A program made the translations under genes and the position numbers. DNA of 64,000 nt from Streptomyces sp. R33. GTDB taxonomy: Bacteria; Actinomycetota; Actinomycetes; Streptomycetales; Streptomycetaceae. The notes below the pieces were generated by a model, which saw only the letters and a program-made list of their open reading frames with translations, ran no database searches and was not told where the DNA came from. The DNA lies in NCBI RefSeq assembly GCF_041200175.1, contig NZ_CP165727.1, forward strand, positions 3,323,501 through 3,387,500, read 5' to 3'. Positions 1 to 8,029 of the stretch are shown here, piece after piece. How positions within the stretch are numbered: the first letter of the stretch is position 1; each line of letters begins with the position of its first letter.

Positions 1-50
1 GTCCCCGGCCTCACTCTGCTCACGTACGGTCTCGCCCTGTAGCCACGCCG

Positions 51-98
51 ACACAACATCTAGGGGGTCGCACAGGAAGCGGCCCCCACATGTATGCT
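51..98 (+). promoter_or_regulatory. Paired NrdR-like boxes over the nrdABS promoter
   Basis: Two 16-bp motifs start 32 bp apart. Box 1 (51-66) matches the core of the NrdR consensus well (CAACATCTAG); box 2 (83-98) is weaker and keeps about six of the conserved positions. A -10-like TATGCT sits at 93-98, so box 2 covers the -10 and box 1 lies near the -35. NrdR boxes are known as tandem 16-mers about three helical turns apart before bacterial RNR operons, including those of Streptomyces. The motif and spacing are seen; binding is inferred. Confidence 0.6.
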
Positions 99-100
99 CA

Positions 101-212
101 TGCTCGCTGTCGTCGCAGGGGAATCCGGTGCGAATCCGGAACTGTCCCGCAACGGTATGAAGTACACCCATTGGTGTCACCGCAAGTCCGAGGACCTGCC
201 GACAGTGCGCCC
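101..212 (+). ncRNA. Cobalamin (adenosylcobalamin) riboswitch upstream of nrdA
   Basis: The leader carries the conserved core of B12 aptamers: GGGGAATCCGGTGCGAATCC at 118-137, followed by the CTGTCCCGCAAC block, and the AGTCCGAGGACCTGCC block at 185-200. A closing P1 helix pairs CTGTCG (107-112) with CGACAG (200-205). Streptomyces nrdABS is known to be repressed by B12 through such a switch, because B12 allows the class II enzyme NrdJ to replace class Ia. About 150 nt separate the aptamer from the GTG start. Just before the start, GGGA (346-349) can pair with TCCC (354-357) and mask the ribosome-binding site, a possible expression platform. Confidence 0.93.
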
Positions 213-360
213 GGCTCGACCGAACCGGGTGCCGACACGTCCGGGCCCCGCGGTTGGGCCGGTGGACGCCGCGCGGTGTGCCCCCGAGGCCGAGCCCGCG
301 CGCGCCCGCTCGTGCCCGCACCGCAGGTGTCCCGGAGCCGAGCGAGGGAGAGCTCCCCCC

Positions 361-2760
361 GTGACCATCGCGCCTTCCGCACCGCGCGCCGAGTCCGACC
401 CGTCCGACACCGGAATCGAGACCGGGGGACCTGGGGCCGCGCTGCTGCGTACCCTCACCGAGCTGACGGCCGACCTCCCCGACACCGACCCGGGCCGGGT
501 CGCCGCCGCCGCGCTCCGCGGGCGCAGCGCCGCCGCCGACGAGGCCGAACTGCGCGGGCTGGCCACGGAGGCCGCCGCCGGTCTCATCTCCGAGGATCCG
601 GCGTACTCCCGGCTCGCCGCCCGGCTGCTGACGCTGGCCGTCGCCGAGGAGGCCGCCGGCCAGGGGGCCACCTCGTTCTCCGCCTCCGTCGCGGTCGGCC
701 ACCGCGAGGGCCTGATCGCCGACCGGACCGCCGAGTTCGTCGCGCTGCACGCGAGCCGCCTGGACGCACTGGTCGAGCACACCCTCGCGGAGGGCGCCGA
801 CGACCGCTTCGGGTTCTTCGGCCTGCGCACCCTGCACAGCCGCTACCTGCTGCGCCACCCGATCACCCGCCAGGTCGTCGAGACCCCGCAGCACTTCATG
901 CTGCGCGTGGCCTGCGGCCTCGCCGAGAACGACAGCGTCCAGGCCGTCGAGGAAGTGGCCTCGCTCTACCGGCTGATGAGCCGCCTCGACTACCTGCCGT
1001 CCTCCCCCACGCTCTTCAACTCCGGCACCCGGCACCCGCAGATGTCCTCCTGCTACCTGCTGGACTCCCCGCTGGACGAGCTCGACTCGATCTACGACCG
1101 CTACCACCAGGTCGCCCGCCTGTCGAAGCACGCCGGCGGCATCGGCCTCTCGTACTCGCGCATCCGCGCCCGCGGTTCGCTGATCCGCGGTACGAACGGC
1201 CACTCCAACGGCATCGTGCCGTTCCTGAAGACCCTCGACGCCTCCGTCGCGGCCGTGAACCAGGGCGGCCGCCGCAAGGGCGCCGCCGCCGTCTACCTGG
1301 AGACCTGGCACGCGGACATCGAGGAGTTCCTGGAGCTCCGCGACAACACCGGCGAGGACCAGCGCCGTACGCACAACCTGAACCTCGCGCACTGGGTCCC
1401 GGACGAGTTCATGCGCCGCGTCAACGCGGACGCCGACTGGTCGCTGTTCTCCCCGGCCGACGTGCCCGAGCTGGTCGACCTGTGGGGCGACGAGTTCGAC
1501 GCCGCCTACCGCAAGGCCGAGGCGGACGGCCTGGCCCGCAAGACCATGCCCGCCCGCGACCTCTACGGCCGGATGATGCGCACCCTCGCGCAGACCGGCC
1601 AGGGCTGGATGACCTTCAAGGACGCCTCCAACCGCACGGCGAACCAGACCGCCGAGCCGGGCACGGTCGTCCACTCCTCCAACCTGTGCACCGAGATCAT
1701 CGAGGTCACCAACGACGGCGAGACGGCCGTCTGCAACCTCGGTTCGGTCAACATGGGCGCGTTCGTCATCGACACCGCCGACGGTCGCGACATCGACTGG
1801 GAGCGCCTGGACGAGACCGTCCGCACCGCGGTGACCTTCCTCGACCGCGTCGTGGACATCAACTTCTACCCGACCGAGCAGGCGGGCCGCTCCAACGCCC
1901 GGTGGCGGCCGGTGGGCCTCGGCGCGATGGGCCTCCAGGACGTCTTCTTCAAGATGAAGATGCCCTTCGACTCCCCCGAGGCGAAGGCCCTGTCCACCAA
2001 GCTCTCCGAGCGCATCATGCTGGCCGCGTACGAGGCCTCCTGCGACCTCGCCGAGCGCAGCGGCCCCCTCCCGGCCTGGGAGCAGACCCGCACCGCCCGC
2101 GGCGTCCTGCACCCCGACCACTTCGACGTGGAGCTGAACTGGCCCGAGCGCTGGGACGCCCTGCGCGCCCGGATCGCGAAGTCCGGCATGCGCAACTCGC
2201 TGCTCCTGGCCATCGCCCCGACGGCGACGATCGCCTCGATCGCCGGCGTGTACGAGTGCATCGAGCCGCAGGTCTCCAACCTGTTCAAGCGCGAGACGCT
2301 GAGCGGTGAGTTCCTCCAGGTCAACGCCTACCTGGTGGAGGAGCTGAAGAAGCTCGGCGTGTGGGACGCGCAGACCCGTGAGGCGCTGCGCGAGTCCTCC
2401 GGTTCCGTCCAGGGCTTCGGCTGGATCCCGGCCGAGGTGCGCGAGCTGTACCGCACGGCGTGGGAGATCCCGCAGCGCGGTCTGATCGACATGGCGGCGG
2501 CCCGTACGCCGTTCCTGGACCAGGCGCAGTCGCTGAACCTGTTCCTGGAGACGCCCACCATCGGCAAGCTGTCGTCGATGTACGCGTACGCCTGGAAGCA
2601 GGGCCTGAAGACCACGTACTACCTGCGCTCGCGCCCGGCGACGAAGATCGCCCGCGCCGCGCAGGCGGCCACCCCCGTCGCGCTGCCCCAGGCGGTCGCC
2701 GATGCCGAGGCGCTGGCCTGCTCCCTTGAGAACCCCGAGTCCTGCGAGGCCTGCCAGTAA
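361..2760 (+). CDS. nrdA: Ribonucleoside-diphosphate reductase, class Ia, alpha subunit
   Basis: Catalytic R1 subunit (799 aa) that reduces ribonucleoside diphosphates to deoxy forms for DNA synthesis with NrdB. Visible residues: Cys231 in SSCYLLD and Cys458 in the CNLGSVN block as the active-site pair, Cys443 in SNLCTEI as the thiyl-radical site, and a C-terminal CEAC pair (795, 798) that is re-reduced by thioredoxin-like partners. No ATP-cone is recognisable at the N-terminus, so overall activity control may be atypical. The GTG start is chosen because GAGGGAG lies just upstream at 344-350 and the B12 aptamer occupies the space before it. Its stop codon overlaps the nrdB start (TAATG), so the two are translationally coupled. 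Confidence 0.96.
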   Translation: MTIAPSAPRAESDPSDTGIETGGPGAALLRTLTELTADLPDTDPGRVAAAALRGRSAAADEAELRGLATEAAAGLISEDPAYSRLAARLLTLAVAEEAAGQGATSFSASVAVGHREGLIADRTAEFVALHASRLDALVEHTLAEGADDRFGFFGLRTLHSRYLLRHPITRQVVETPQHFMLRVACGLAENDSVQAVEEVASLYRLMSRLDYLPSSPTLFNSGTRHPQMSSCYLLDSPLDELDSIYDRYHQVARLSKHAGGIGLSYSRIRARGSLIRGTNGHSNGIVPFLKTLDASVAAVNQGGRRKGAAAVYLETWHADIEEFLELRDNTGEDQRRTHNLNLAHWVPDEFMRRVNADADWSLFSPADVPELVDLWGDEFDAAYRKAEADGLARKTMPARDLYGRMMRTLAQTGQGWMTFKDASNRTANQTAEPGTVVHSSNLCTEIIEVTNDGETAVCNLGSVNMGAFVIDTADGRDIDWERLDETVRTAVTFLDRVVDINFYPTEQAGRSNARWRPVGLGAMGLQDVFFKMKMPFDSPEAKALSTKLSERIMLAAYEASCDLAERSGPLPAWEQTRTARGVLHPDHFDVELNWPERWDALRARIAKSGMRNSLLLAIAPTATIASIAGVYECIEPQVSNLFKRETLSGEFLQVNAYLVEELKKLGVWDAQTREALRESSGSVQGFGWIPAEVRELYRTAWEIPQRGLIDMAAARTPFLDQAQSLNLFLETPTIGKLSSMYAYAWKQGLKTTYYLRSRPATKIARAAQAATPVALPQAVADAEALACSLENPESCEACQ

Positions 2761-3773
2761 TGAGCTCCACCGACAAGAACCTCCTGGACCCGGGCTTCGA
2801 GCTCACGCTCCGCCCCATGCGCTACCCGGACTTCTACGAACGCTACCGGGACGCGATCAAGAACACCTGGACCGTCGAGGAGGTCGACCTCCACTCGGAC
2901 GTCGCCGACCTCGCGAAGCTCACGCCCGCCGAGCAGCACATGATCGGCCGCCTCGTCGCGTTCTTCGCGACGGGCGACTCGATCGTCTCGAACAACCTGG
3001 TGCTGACGCTCTACAAGCACATCAACTCCCCGGAGGCGCGCCTGTACCTGTCGCGCCAGCTGTTCGAGGAGGCCGTGCACGTCCAGTTCTATCTGACGCT
3101 GCTCGACACCTACCTGCCCGACCCGGACGACCGCGCGGCCGCCTTCGACGCGGTCGAGGAGATCCCGTCGATCCGCGAGAAGGCGCAGTTCTGCTTCAAG
3201 TGGATGGACTCGGTCGAGAAGATCGACCGGCTGGAGACGCAGGCCGACCGCCGCCGCTTCCTGCTGAACCTGATCTGCTTCGCGGCGTGTATCGAGGGCC
3301 TGTTCTTCTACGGCGCCTTCGCGTACGTCTACTGGTTCCGCTCGCGCGGCCTGCTGCACGGCCTGGCCACCGGCACCAACTGGGTGTTCCGGGACGAGAC
3401 CATGCACATGAACTTCGCGTTCGAGGTCGTGGACACGGTCCGCAAGGAGGAGCCGGAGCTCTTCGACGACGCGCTCCAGCAGCAGGTCACCGACATGCTG
3501 AAGGAGGCCGTGGAGGCGGAGCTGCAGTTCGGCCGCGACCTGTGCGGTGACGGCCTGCCGGGCATGAACACCGAGTCGATGCGCGAGTACCTGGAGTGCG
3601 TCGCCGACCAGCGCCTGGTCCGCCTCGGCTTCCCGCCGGTGTACGGCTCGCAGAACCCGTTCTCCTTCATGGAGCTCCAGGGCGTCCAGGAGCTGACGAA
3701 CTTCTTCGAGCGCCGCCCGTCGGCCTACCAGGTCGCGGTCGAGGGCACGGTCGACCTGGACGAGGACTTCTAA
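2760..3773 (+). CDS. nrdB: Ribonucleoside-diphosphate reductase, class Ia, beta subunit
   Basis: R2 subunit (337 aa) that houses the di-metal cofactor and tyrosyl radical passed to NrdA. The fold is a ferritin-like helical bundle. Carboxylate and histidine ligands are visible in FEEAVH (102-107) and DETMH (212-216), with the first Asp/Glu region near DSIVSNN (about 77-83). The acidic C-terminal tail ending DLDEDF is the typical docking peptide for the R1 subunit. The ATG shares one base with the nrdA stop, which favours equal stoichiometry of the two subunits. Expression should follow the B12 riboswitch and NrdR boxes upstream of nrdA. Confidence 0.96.
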   Translation: MSSTDKNLLDPGFELTLRPMRYPDFYERYRDAIKNTWTVEEVDLHSDVADLAKLTPAEQHMIGRLVAFFATGDSIVSNNLVLTLYKHINSPEARLYLSRQLFEEAVHVQFYLTLLDTYLPDPDDRAAAFDAVEEIPSIREKAQFCFKWMDSVEKIDRLETQADRRRFLLNLICFAACIEGLFFYGAFAYVYWFRSRGLLHGLATGTNWVFRDETMHMNFAFEVVDTVRKEEPELFDDALQQQVTDMLKEAVEAELQFGRDLCGDGLPGMNTESMREYLECVADQRLVRLGFPPVYGSQNPFSFMELQGVQELTNFFERRPSAYQVAVEGTVDLDEDF

Positions 3774-3859
3774 GTCGCCTGCTCCGATGGCTTGATAGCG
3801 TCCCCGCCCATGGGGAGAACGACTCGGGTGACCGAGGTCCTGGGCGGGGGCGCTTCGCC

Positions 3860-4570
3860 GTGTCCGTGACCGGGTGGGCCGGGCGGGCGCGGTTGCGGCC
3901 GGGGGGCGTGGTGTACGGGGGCGCCGTCGGGTCCGCCACCGCGCACGCGCACCACTCCGTGCAGGTCATCGTCGCGCTCGGCGGGGACGAGCTGCTGATG
4001 GCCGGGCCGGCCGGGGAGCCGTTCCGGTGCCGGGCGTACGTGGTCCCGTCCGGGGTACGGCATTCCGTGCTGGGCGGGGTTCCGCGTGGGGTGGTGCTGC
4101 ACTACGACCCGCTCTCCACCGCCGGGCGCCGGCTCGCGGCGCTGGCGGGGGACGCGGGGGACCTCGTACCGGATGCGCTGCCCGCCGACCCCTTCGAGGC
4201 GGCCTGCGCGCTGGACTCCGTACTGCCGCAGGGGCCACTGCCGGGTGCGGCGCCGCATCCGGGGCTGGTGCGGGTGCTGGACTGGCTGCCCGGGCGGGAG
4301 CACGTACGGCTGTCCCAGGCGGCCGCGGTGGCATGCCTGTCGGAGAGCCGCCTCGCGCACCTGTTCCGGGCGGAGCTCGGGCTGCCGTTCCGCCCCTACG
4401 TCCTGTGGCTGCGGCTGATGCGGGCCGCCGAACTCGCCTCCCAGGGGCACTCCCTGACGGACGCGGCGCACGGCGCGGGCTTCGCCGACGGGGCGCATCT
4501 CAGCCGGGTGTGGCGGCGGATGTTCGGGATCCCGCCGTCGGACTTCACCCGCACCATCCAGTGGATGTGA
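3860..4570 (+). CDS. nrdS: AraC-family regulator with N-terminal cupin, NrdS-like
   Basis: About 236 aa. The N-terminal half is a cupin-like sensor segment (HAHHSVQVIVALGGDELL, about residues 31-50); the C-terminal 100 residues form an AraC/XylS double helix-turn-helix, with the second recognition region in DAAHGAGFADGAHLSRVWRR. It lies 86 nt after nrdB on the same strand, the position of nrdS in the Streptomyces nrdABS operon. Its role there is not settled; deletion is reported not to abolish RNR expression. The GTG at 3860 is chosen because it has a GGGGG tract about 9 nt upstream and no other start precedes it in frame; a GTG two codons later is also possible. Confidence 0.82.
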   Translation: MSVTGWAGRARLRPGGVVYGGAVGSATAHAHHSVQVIVALGGDELLMAGPAGEPFRCRAYVVPSGVRHSVLGGVPRGVVLHYDPLSTAGRRLAALAGDAGDLVPDALPADPFEAACALDSVLPQGPLPGAAPHPGLVRVLDWLPGREHVRLSQAAAVACLSESRLAHLFRAELGLPFRPYVLWLRLMRAAELASQGHSLTDAAHGAGFADGAHLSRVWRRMFGIPPSDFTRTIQWM

Positions 4571-4635
4571 GCGGGTCGCGGGATGCAGCAGGTTCGTTCA
4601 AGCGCGGGCGGGGCCCTCGGCCGCACCGTGGACGC

Positions 4636-5022
4636 ATGCGAAAGATGATGAAGAAATGCGTCGCCGTGTGCTCGCCGAAGACCATGCCGCCCGCCGTGCG
4701 CGAGGCCTTCGAGGCCGAGTTGCGCCGCGCCCGCGACGCCGCGCCCGACACCGACGCCATGTGGACCGCCCTGGAACGGGCCCACATCATCTCCCAGGCC
4801 TGGGCCTGGCCCCACACCCGCGCGCACTGGCACATGTTCCGGCTCGCGGTGCGCTGCCGGGACCGGGCGGAGACGGTGGGGCAGGTGGTGCGGATCCTGG
4901 TCGCGGGGGCCGGGTCAGTGACCGGGCGCGTGCCGTACGGCAACACGGGGCGTACGGCGGCGGGGCTGCTCACTCCCTTGCCCCTCCCGGATGACCTGCG
5001 TGCGCTGCTTGGCCGCGCGTAG
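4636..5022 (+). CDS. DUF3703 family protein
   Basis: A 128-aa protein of unknown biochemical function that matches the DUF3703 pattern: a predicted helical N-terminal half rich in Ala and Arg, the segment AWPHTRAHWHMFRLAVR, then a Gly/Pro-rich GRVPYGNTGRTAAGLL near the C-terminus. No membrane segment or signal peptide is apparent. The start is uncertain: ATG 4636 gives a basic Cys-containing leader (MRKMMKKC), while ATG 4684 (MPPAVREAF) would start closer to the usual family start. The last 108 nt overlap the antisense small membrane protein gene at 4915-5124. Confidence 0.7.
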   Translation: MRKMMKKCVAVCSPKTMPPAVREAFEAELRRARDAAPDTDAMWTALERAHIISQAWAWPHTRAHWHMFRLAVRCRDRAETVGQVVRILVAGAGSVTGRVPYGNTGRTAAGLLTPLPLPDDLRALLGRA

Positions 5023-5124
5023 CTGCCGGTCGATGCGGCGGTCGCGCAGGGCCCCGTAGAGCGCGGGCCCCAGCAGCAGGGCGGCGATGGCGAGGACGAC
5101 GAGGAGTTCGAGGAACGTGTTCAT
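4915..5124 (-). CDS. Small single-pass membrane protein
   Basis: A 69-aa open frame with one hydrophobic helix right after the start (LELLVVLAIAALLLGPALYG, residues 5-24), followed by a strongly basic cytoplasmic-looking tail rich in Arg and Lys. I recognise no family. It points away from the GlxA-type regulator at 5206 across an 81-nt gap. Its 3' half runs antisense to the end of the DUF3703 gene, so the basic tail could partly be a by-product of that overlap. The clean helix at the N-terminus argues for a real gene; confidence is moderate. Confidence 0.5.
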   Translation of the reverse strand: MNTFLELLVVLAIAALLLGPALYGALRDRRIDRQLRAAKQRTQVIREGQGSEQPRRRTPRVAVRHAPGH

Positions 5125-5155
5125 GACTCCACTGTCGCCAGTGCGCCGAAAACCG

Positions 5156-5173
5156 GACAGTGGCAGGACTGTC
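5156..5173. promoter_or_regulatory. Inverted repeat in the divergent promoter region
   Basis: GACAGT-GGCAGG-ACTGTC is a perfect 6-bp inverted repeat with a 6-bp spacer, centred about 40 bp before the GlxA-type regulator start. A second pair, TGGCAG near 5161 and CTGCCA near 5190, overlaps it. The position suits an operator for that regulator or for the divergent small membrane gene. The repeat is seen; the role is inferred. Confidence 0.4.
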
Positions 5174-5205
5174 ATGGAAGTACGAATTACTGCCACACTG
5201 GGGGC

Positions 5206-6174
5206 ATGCTGAACAACGTGGCCGTAGCCCTGGTGAACGGCGTCGCCCCCTTCGAACTGGGGATCTTCTGCGAGGTCTTCGGGATCGACCGCAGTGAGAT
5301 GGGGCTGCCGGTGTACGACTTCGCCGTGTGCGCGGCGGAGGACCGGCACTCCCGCACCGGCGACGGGCACTTCGACGTCGTCGTCCCGCACGGGCTGGAG
5401 CGGCTGGAGAGCGCGGACCTGATCTGCGTGCCCGCCGACCGCGCGGCGGTGACCCGGGAGTACCCCGAGCCGCTGCTGGAGGCGCTGCGCCGGGCCGTCG
5501 ACCGGGGTGCGCGGGTGCTGAGCGTGTGCAGCGGGGCCTTCGTCCTCGGCGCCGCCGGGCTGCTGGACGGCCGGCGCTGCACCACGCACTGGATGCACTC
5601 GCCGGCCCTGGCCCGGCGCTTCCCGGAGGCGAGGGTGGACCCCGACGTGCTGTACGTGGACGAGGGCCCGGTGATCACCGCCGCGGGCACTGCTTCGGGC
5701 ATCGACGCGTGCCTGCACGTCGTCCGCCAGGAGCACGGCGCCGAGGTGGCCAACACCATCGCCCGGCGGATGGTCGTCCCGCCGCACCGGGACGGCGGCC
5801 AGGCGCAGTTCATCCAGCGGCCGCTGCCGCGCACGGCGTGCGACACGGTGGGCGAGGTGATCGGCTGGATGGCCCGCCACCTGGACGAGGAGATCGCCGT
5901 CGAGCAGCTCGCGGAGCGCGCGCACATGTCACCGCGCACCTTCGCCCGCCGCTTCCTCCAGGAGACCGGGACGACCCCGTACCAGTGGGTGCTGCGGCAG
6001 CGCGTCCTGCTGGCGCAGGAGCTCCTGGAGGCCACGGACGACACGGTCGACGCGATCGCGGGCCGCAGCGGCTTCGGCAACGCGGCAGCCCTGCGCCACC
6101 ACTTCCTGCGCGCCCTCGGCACGACCCCGAACGCCTTCCGCCGCACGTTCCGGGGCCCGCAGGCCGTGGCTTAG
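5206..6174 (+). CDS. GlxA-family transcriptional regulator (DJ-1/PfpI domain plus AraC helix-turn-helix)
   Basis: 322 aa. Residues about 1-185 form a class I glutamine amidotransferase-like (DJ-1/PfpI) domain; the nucleophile-elbow position carries Cys in VLSVCSGAFVLGAAGLL. Residues about 215-318 form the AraC-type DNA-binding domain, with helix-turn-helix segments IAVEQLAERAHMSPRTFARR and VDAIAGRSGFGNAAALRHHF. This architecture is typical of activators or repressors that sense small metabolites through the DJ-1-like domain; the ligand cannot be read from sequence. Neighbours do not reveal a target pathway. An inverted repeat lies in the upstream gap at 5156-5173. Confidence 0.9.
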   Translation: MLNNVAVALVNGVAPFELGIFCEVFGIDRSEMGLPVYDFAVCAAEDRHSRTGDGHFDVVVPHGLERLESADLICVPADRAAVTREYPEPLLEALRRAVDRGARVLSVCSGAFVLGAAGLLDGRRCTTHWMHSPALARRFPEARVDPDVLYVDEGPVITAAGTASGIDACLHVVRQEHGAEVANTIARRMVVPPHRDGGQAQFIQRPLPRTACDTVGEVIGWMARHLDEEIAVEQLAERAHMSPRTFARRFLQETGTTPYQWVLRQRVLLAQELLEATDDTVDAIAGRSGFGNAAALRHHFLRALGTTPNAFRRTFRGPQAVA

Positions 6175-6213
6175 GCCGCAGCCCGCGGGCTGCGGGCCGC
6201 GGGCTGCGGGCCA
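6175..6213. terminator. GC-rich palindromes between convergent genes
   Basis: The gap holds the perfect palindrome CGCAGCCCGCGGGCTGCG (6177-6194), followed by a second copy of the GCGGGCTGCGGGCC unit that can fold with the first. There is no T-tract, as is usual for streptomycete terminators. It lies between the convergent GlxA regulator and def genes and could serve both. Confidence 0.5.
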
Positions 6214-6220
6214 CGAAGGC

Positions 6221-6856
6221 TCAGGCGTTCGGGACCGTTTCGTAGCGCGGGGTGCCCTCTTCCATCTGGCGCAGGGCGTCCTTGCGGTCGCGCTTCGAGA
6301 GGCGGTCGATGTACAGGTACCCGTACAGGTGGTCCGTCTCGTGCTGCAGGCAGCGCGCGAAGTAGCCCGTGCCGCGCACCTTGATCGGGTTGCCCTGCGC
6401 GTCCTGGCCGGTCACCTCGGCGTAGTCCGGGCGGGCCAGCGAGGCGTACGCGGTCGGGACCGACAGGCAGCCCTCGTTCGAGTCGTCGAGCACGCGGGAG
6501 CCGGCCGGCAGTTCCACCAGCTTCGGGTTGACCACGACGCCGGTGTGGCGCACGCCGTCGTCGTCGGGGCAGTCGTAGACGAAGACCTTGGCGTCGACGC
6601 CGATCTGGTTCGCGGCCAGGCCCACGCCCTCGGCGGCCTTCTGGCTGGCGAACATGTCGTCGATCAGCTGCGCCAGTTCGTCGCCGAACTCGGTGACGTC
6701 CTTGCACTCGTGGTGGAGGACCGGGTTGCCGACGACCGTGATCGGGCGGGCGGTGCCGCGCTCGCGGTGGGCGAGCTCGCGCTCCGCACAGTCCTCGGTG
6801 TCCACGACGTACCCGTCGTTCACAAGCTCGACGACCTCGTTCTCCTGCTGCGCCAT
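6221..6856 (-). CDS. def: Peptide deformylase
   Basis: Removes the N-formyl group from nascent proteins. The 211-aa product has all three deformylase motifs: [10 protein letters not shown] (about 77-86), EGCLS (Cys120 as metal ligand) and HETDH (His162 and His166 as metal ligands with the catalytic Glu between). The N-terminus carries about 35 extra residues before the core, common in actinobacterial copies. The ATG at 6856 (MAQQENEVV) is preferred over an upstream TTG at 6895 because a GGAAGG-like site lies about 10 nt upstream. It is the last gene of a minus-strand series that starts with the membrane HD-domain genes. Confidence 0.94.
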   Translation of the reverse strand: MAQQENEVVELVNDGYVVDTEDCAERELAHRERGTARPITVVGNPVLHHECKDVTEFGDELAQLIDDMFASQKAAEGVGLAANQIGVDAKVFVYDCPDDDGVRHTGVVVNPKLVELPAGSRVLDDSNEGCLSVPTAYASLARPDYAEVTGQDAQGNPIKVRGTGYFARCLQHETDHLYGYLYIDRLSKRDRKDALRQMEEGTPRYETVPNA

Positions 6857-6922
6857 GTCCGCCGTACGCCTTCCGTAAGTCCACCCGTTCACCAATGTGC
6901 CGGTACAGCCTACGGTGCCCGG

Positions 6923-7924
6923 TCAGCAGACTTCCTCGAGATCCCGCCACTCCCGGGTCTCCGGGCTGTCCGCGACCCAGCCGTCGAGCAGTCCGCGCAC
7001 CAGGCCGGCCGGCGCCGCGATGCCGCATTCCCGCTCCGGCACCCACAGCGGGCCGGAACCGTTCGTACGGTGCCCGAGCGGTCCGGGATGCCCCGGTTCG
7101 CTGTGGTCGTGCGGGTCGAGGTGCTCGCCGTCGCCCTCGCCGCTCGGCATCACGCTCTCCGAGCAGGTCCGGCACAGCAGCCGTACCGACGACGACCAGT
7201 CCTCGGCGGCGAAGCCCGCGTCCGAGGCCAGCTGCTCCAGGGCGTCGCGGTCCGCCTCGGTGGCCGCCTCGAGCAGCACCACCCAGGTCGGCACCGGCGA
7301 GGGCGCCCACAGCTCGATCTCGTCGAAGACCGGGTACGAGGGGCCGGCCGCGGTGACCCGCTCCCCGTGCGGGACCCCGTCGTGCAGGACGACCTCGCCC
7401 CAGCGGCGTCCCGAGGAGGGCAGCGGGATCGACAGGACCTCCATGCGGGCCGGGTCCAGCCGGCGGCCCCAGACCACCTCGGCCTCCCCCTCGGGGGACA
7501 GCCGTACGGCGGCGCTGCCGAGCTCCATGCCGACCGGTTCGCCGCTGTTCTTCTTCCCGCCGACGGCGGCGTCCCCGGGCACCTTCAGCCCGTACGCCTG
7601 CCAGGCCCGGCGGGCCAGCGGCCAGTCCTGCAGCGCGGTCGCGGCGATGCCGACGTTCCACCAGTCCGGGGCGCCGGTCTCGCGGTCCAGCAGGGCCACG
7701 GCGCGCAGTCCGGCGGCCCGCGCCTGCTCCCAGTCGTGCCGGAACTTGTGCAGCAGGGCCAGGTTGAACCAGGACTCGGACAGCCAGGGCTCCAGGTCGG
7801 CGGCTCTGGTCAGCAGCGCGCCCGCGTCCTCGTACCGCCCGTCGCCGATCAGCGTGAACGCGCGGTCGGTGGCCTGCCGCCACGAAGCGGAGGGCCGATG
7901 CCGTACCTTCCCGAAGATCCTCAC
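6923..7924 (-). CDS. Tetratricopeptide-repeat protein
   Basis: A soluble protein of about 333 aa. The N-terminal 110 residues contain two TPR-like helical pairs (for example GRYEDAGALLTRAADLEPWL and LARRAWQAYGL); the rest is a mixed domain I cannot assign, with a CRTC pair and a His/Asp-rich loop near HLDPHDHSEPGH that might bind metal. It is directly upstream of def with a 66-nt gap, but no functional link is visible. GTG 7924 (VRIFGKVRHRPS) is preferred for its GGCGGGA site and because the sequence before it looks non-coding; an ATG at 8026 would add 34 residues. Confidence 0.75.
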   Translation of the reverse strand: MRIFGKVRHRPSASWRQATDRAFTLIGDGRYEDAGALLTRAADLEPWLSESWFNLALLHKFRHDWEQARAAGLRAVALLDRETGAPDWWNVGIAATALQDWPLARRAWQAYGLKVPGDAAVGGKKNSGEPVGMELGSAAVRLSPEGEAEVVWGRRLDPARMEVLSIPLPSSGRRWGEVVLHDGVPHGERVTAAGPSYPVFDEIELWAPSPVPTWVVLLEAATEADRDALEQLASDAGFAAEDWSSSVRLLCRTCSESVMPSGEGDGEHLDPHDHSEPGHPGPLGHRTNGSGPLWVPERECGIAAPAGLVRGLLDGWVADSPETREWRDLEEVC

Positions 7925-8029
7925 GATTCCCGCCTGCCGGTCCCACGGTGCAGCCTTGCGGACACCCTCACGGACACTCCTACTGGCATCCAACCATGCC
8001 CACTCGGACGGCCGCTCATTACCCATGGG

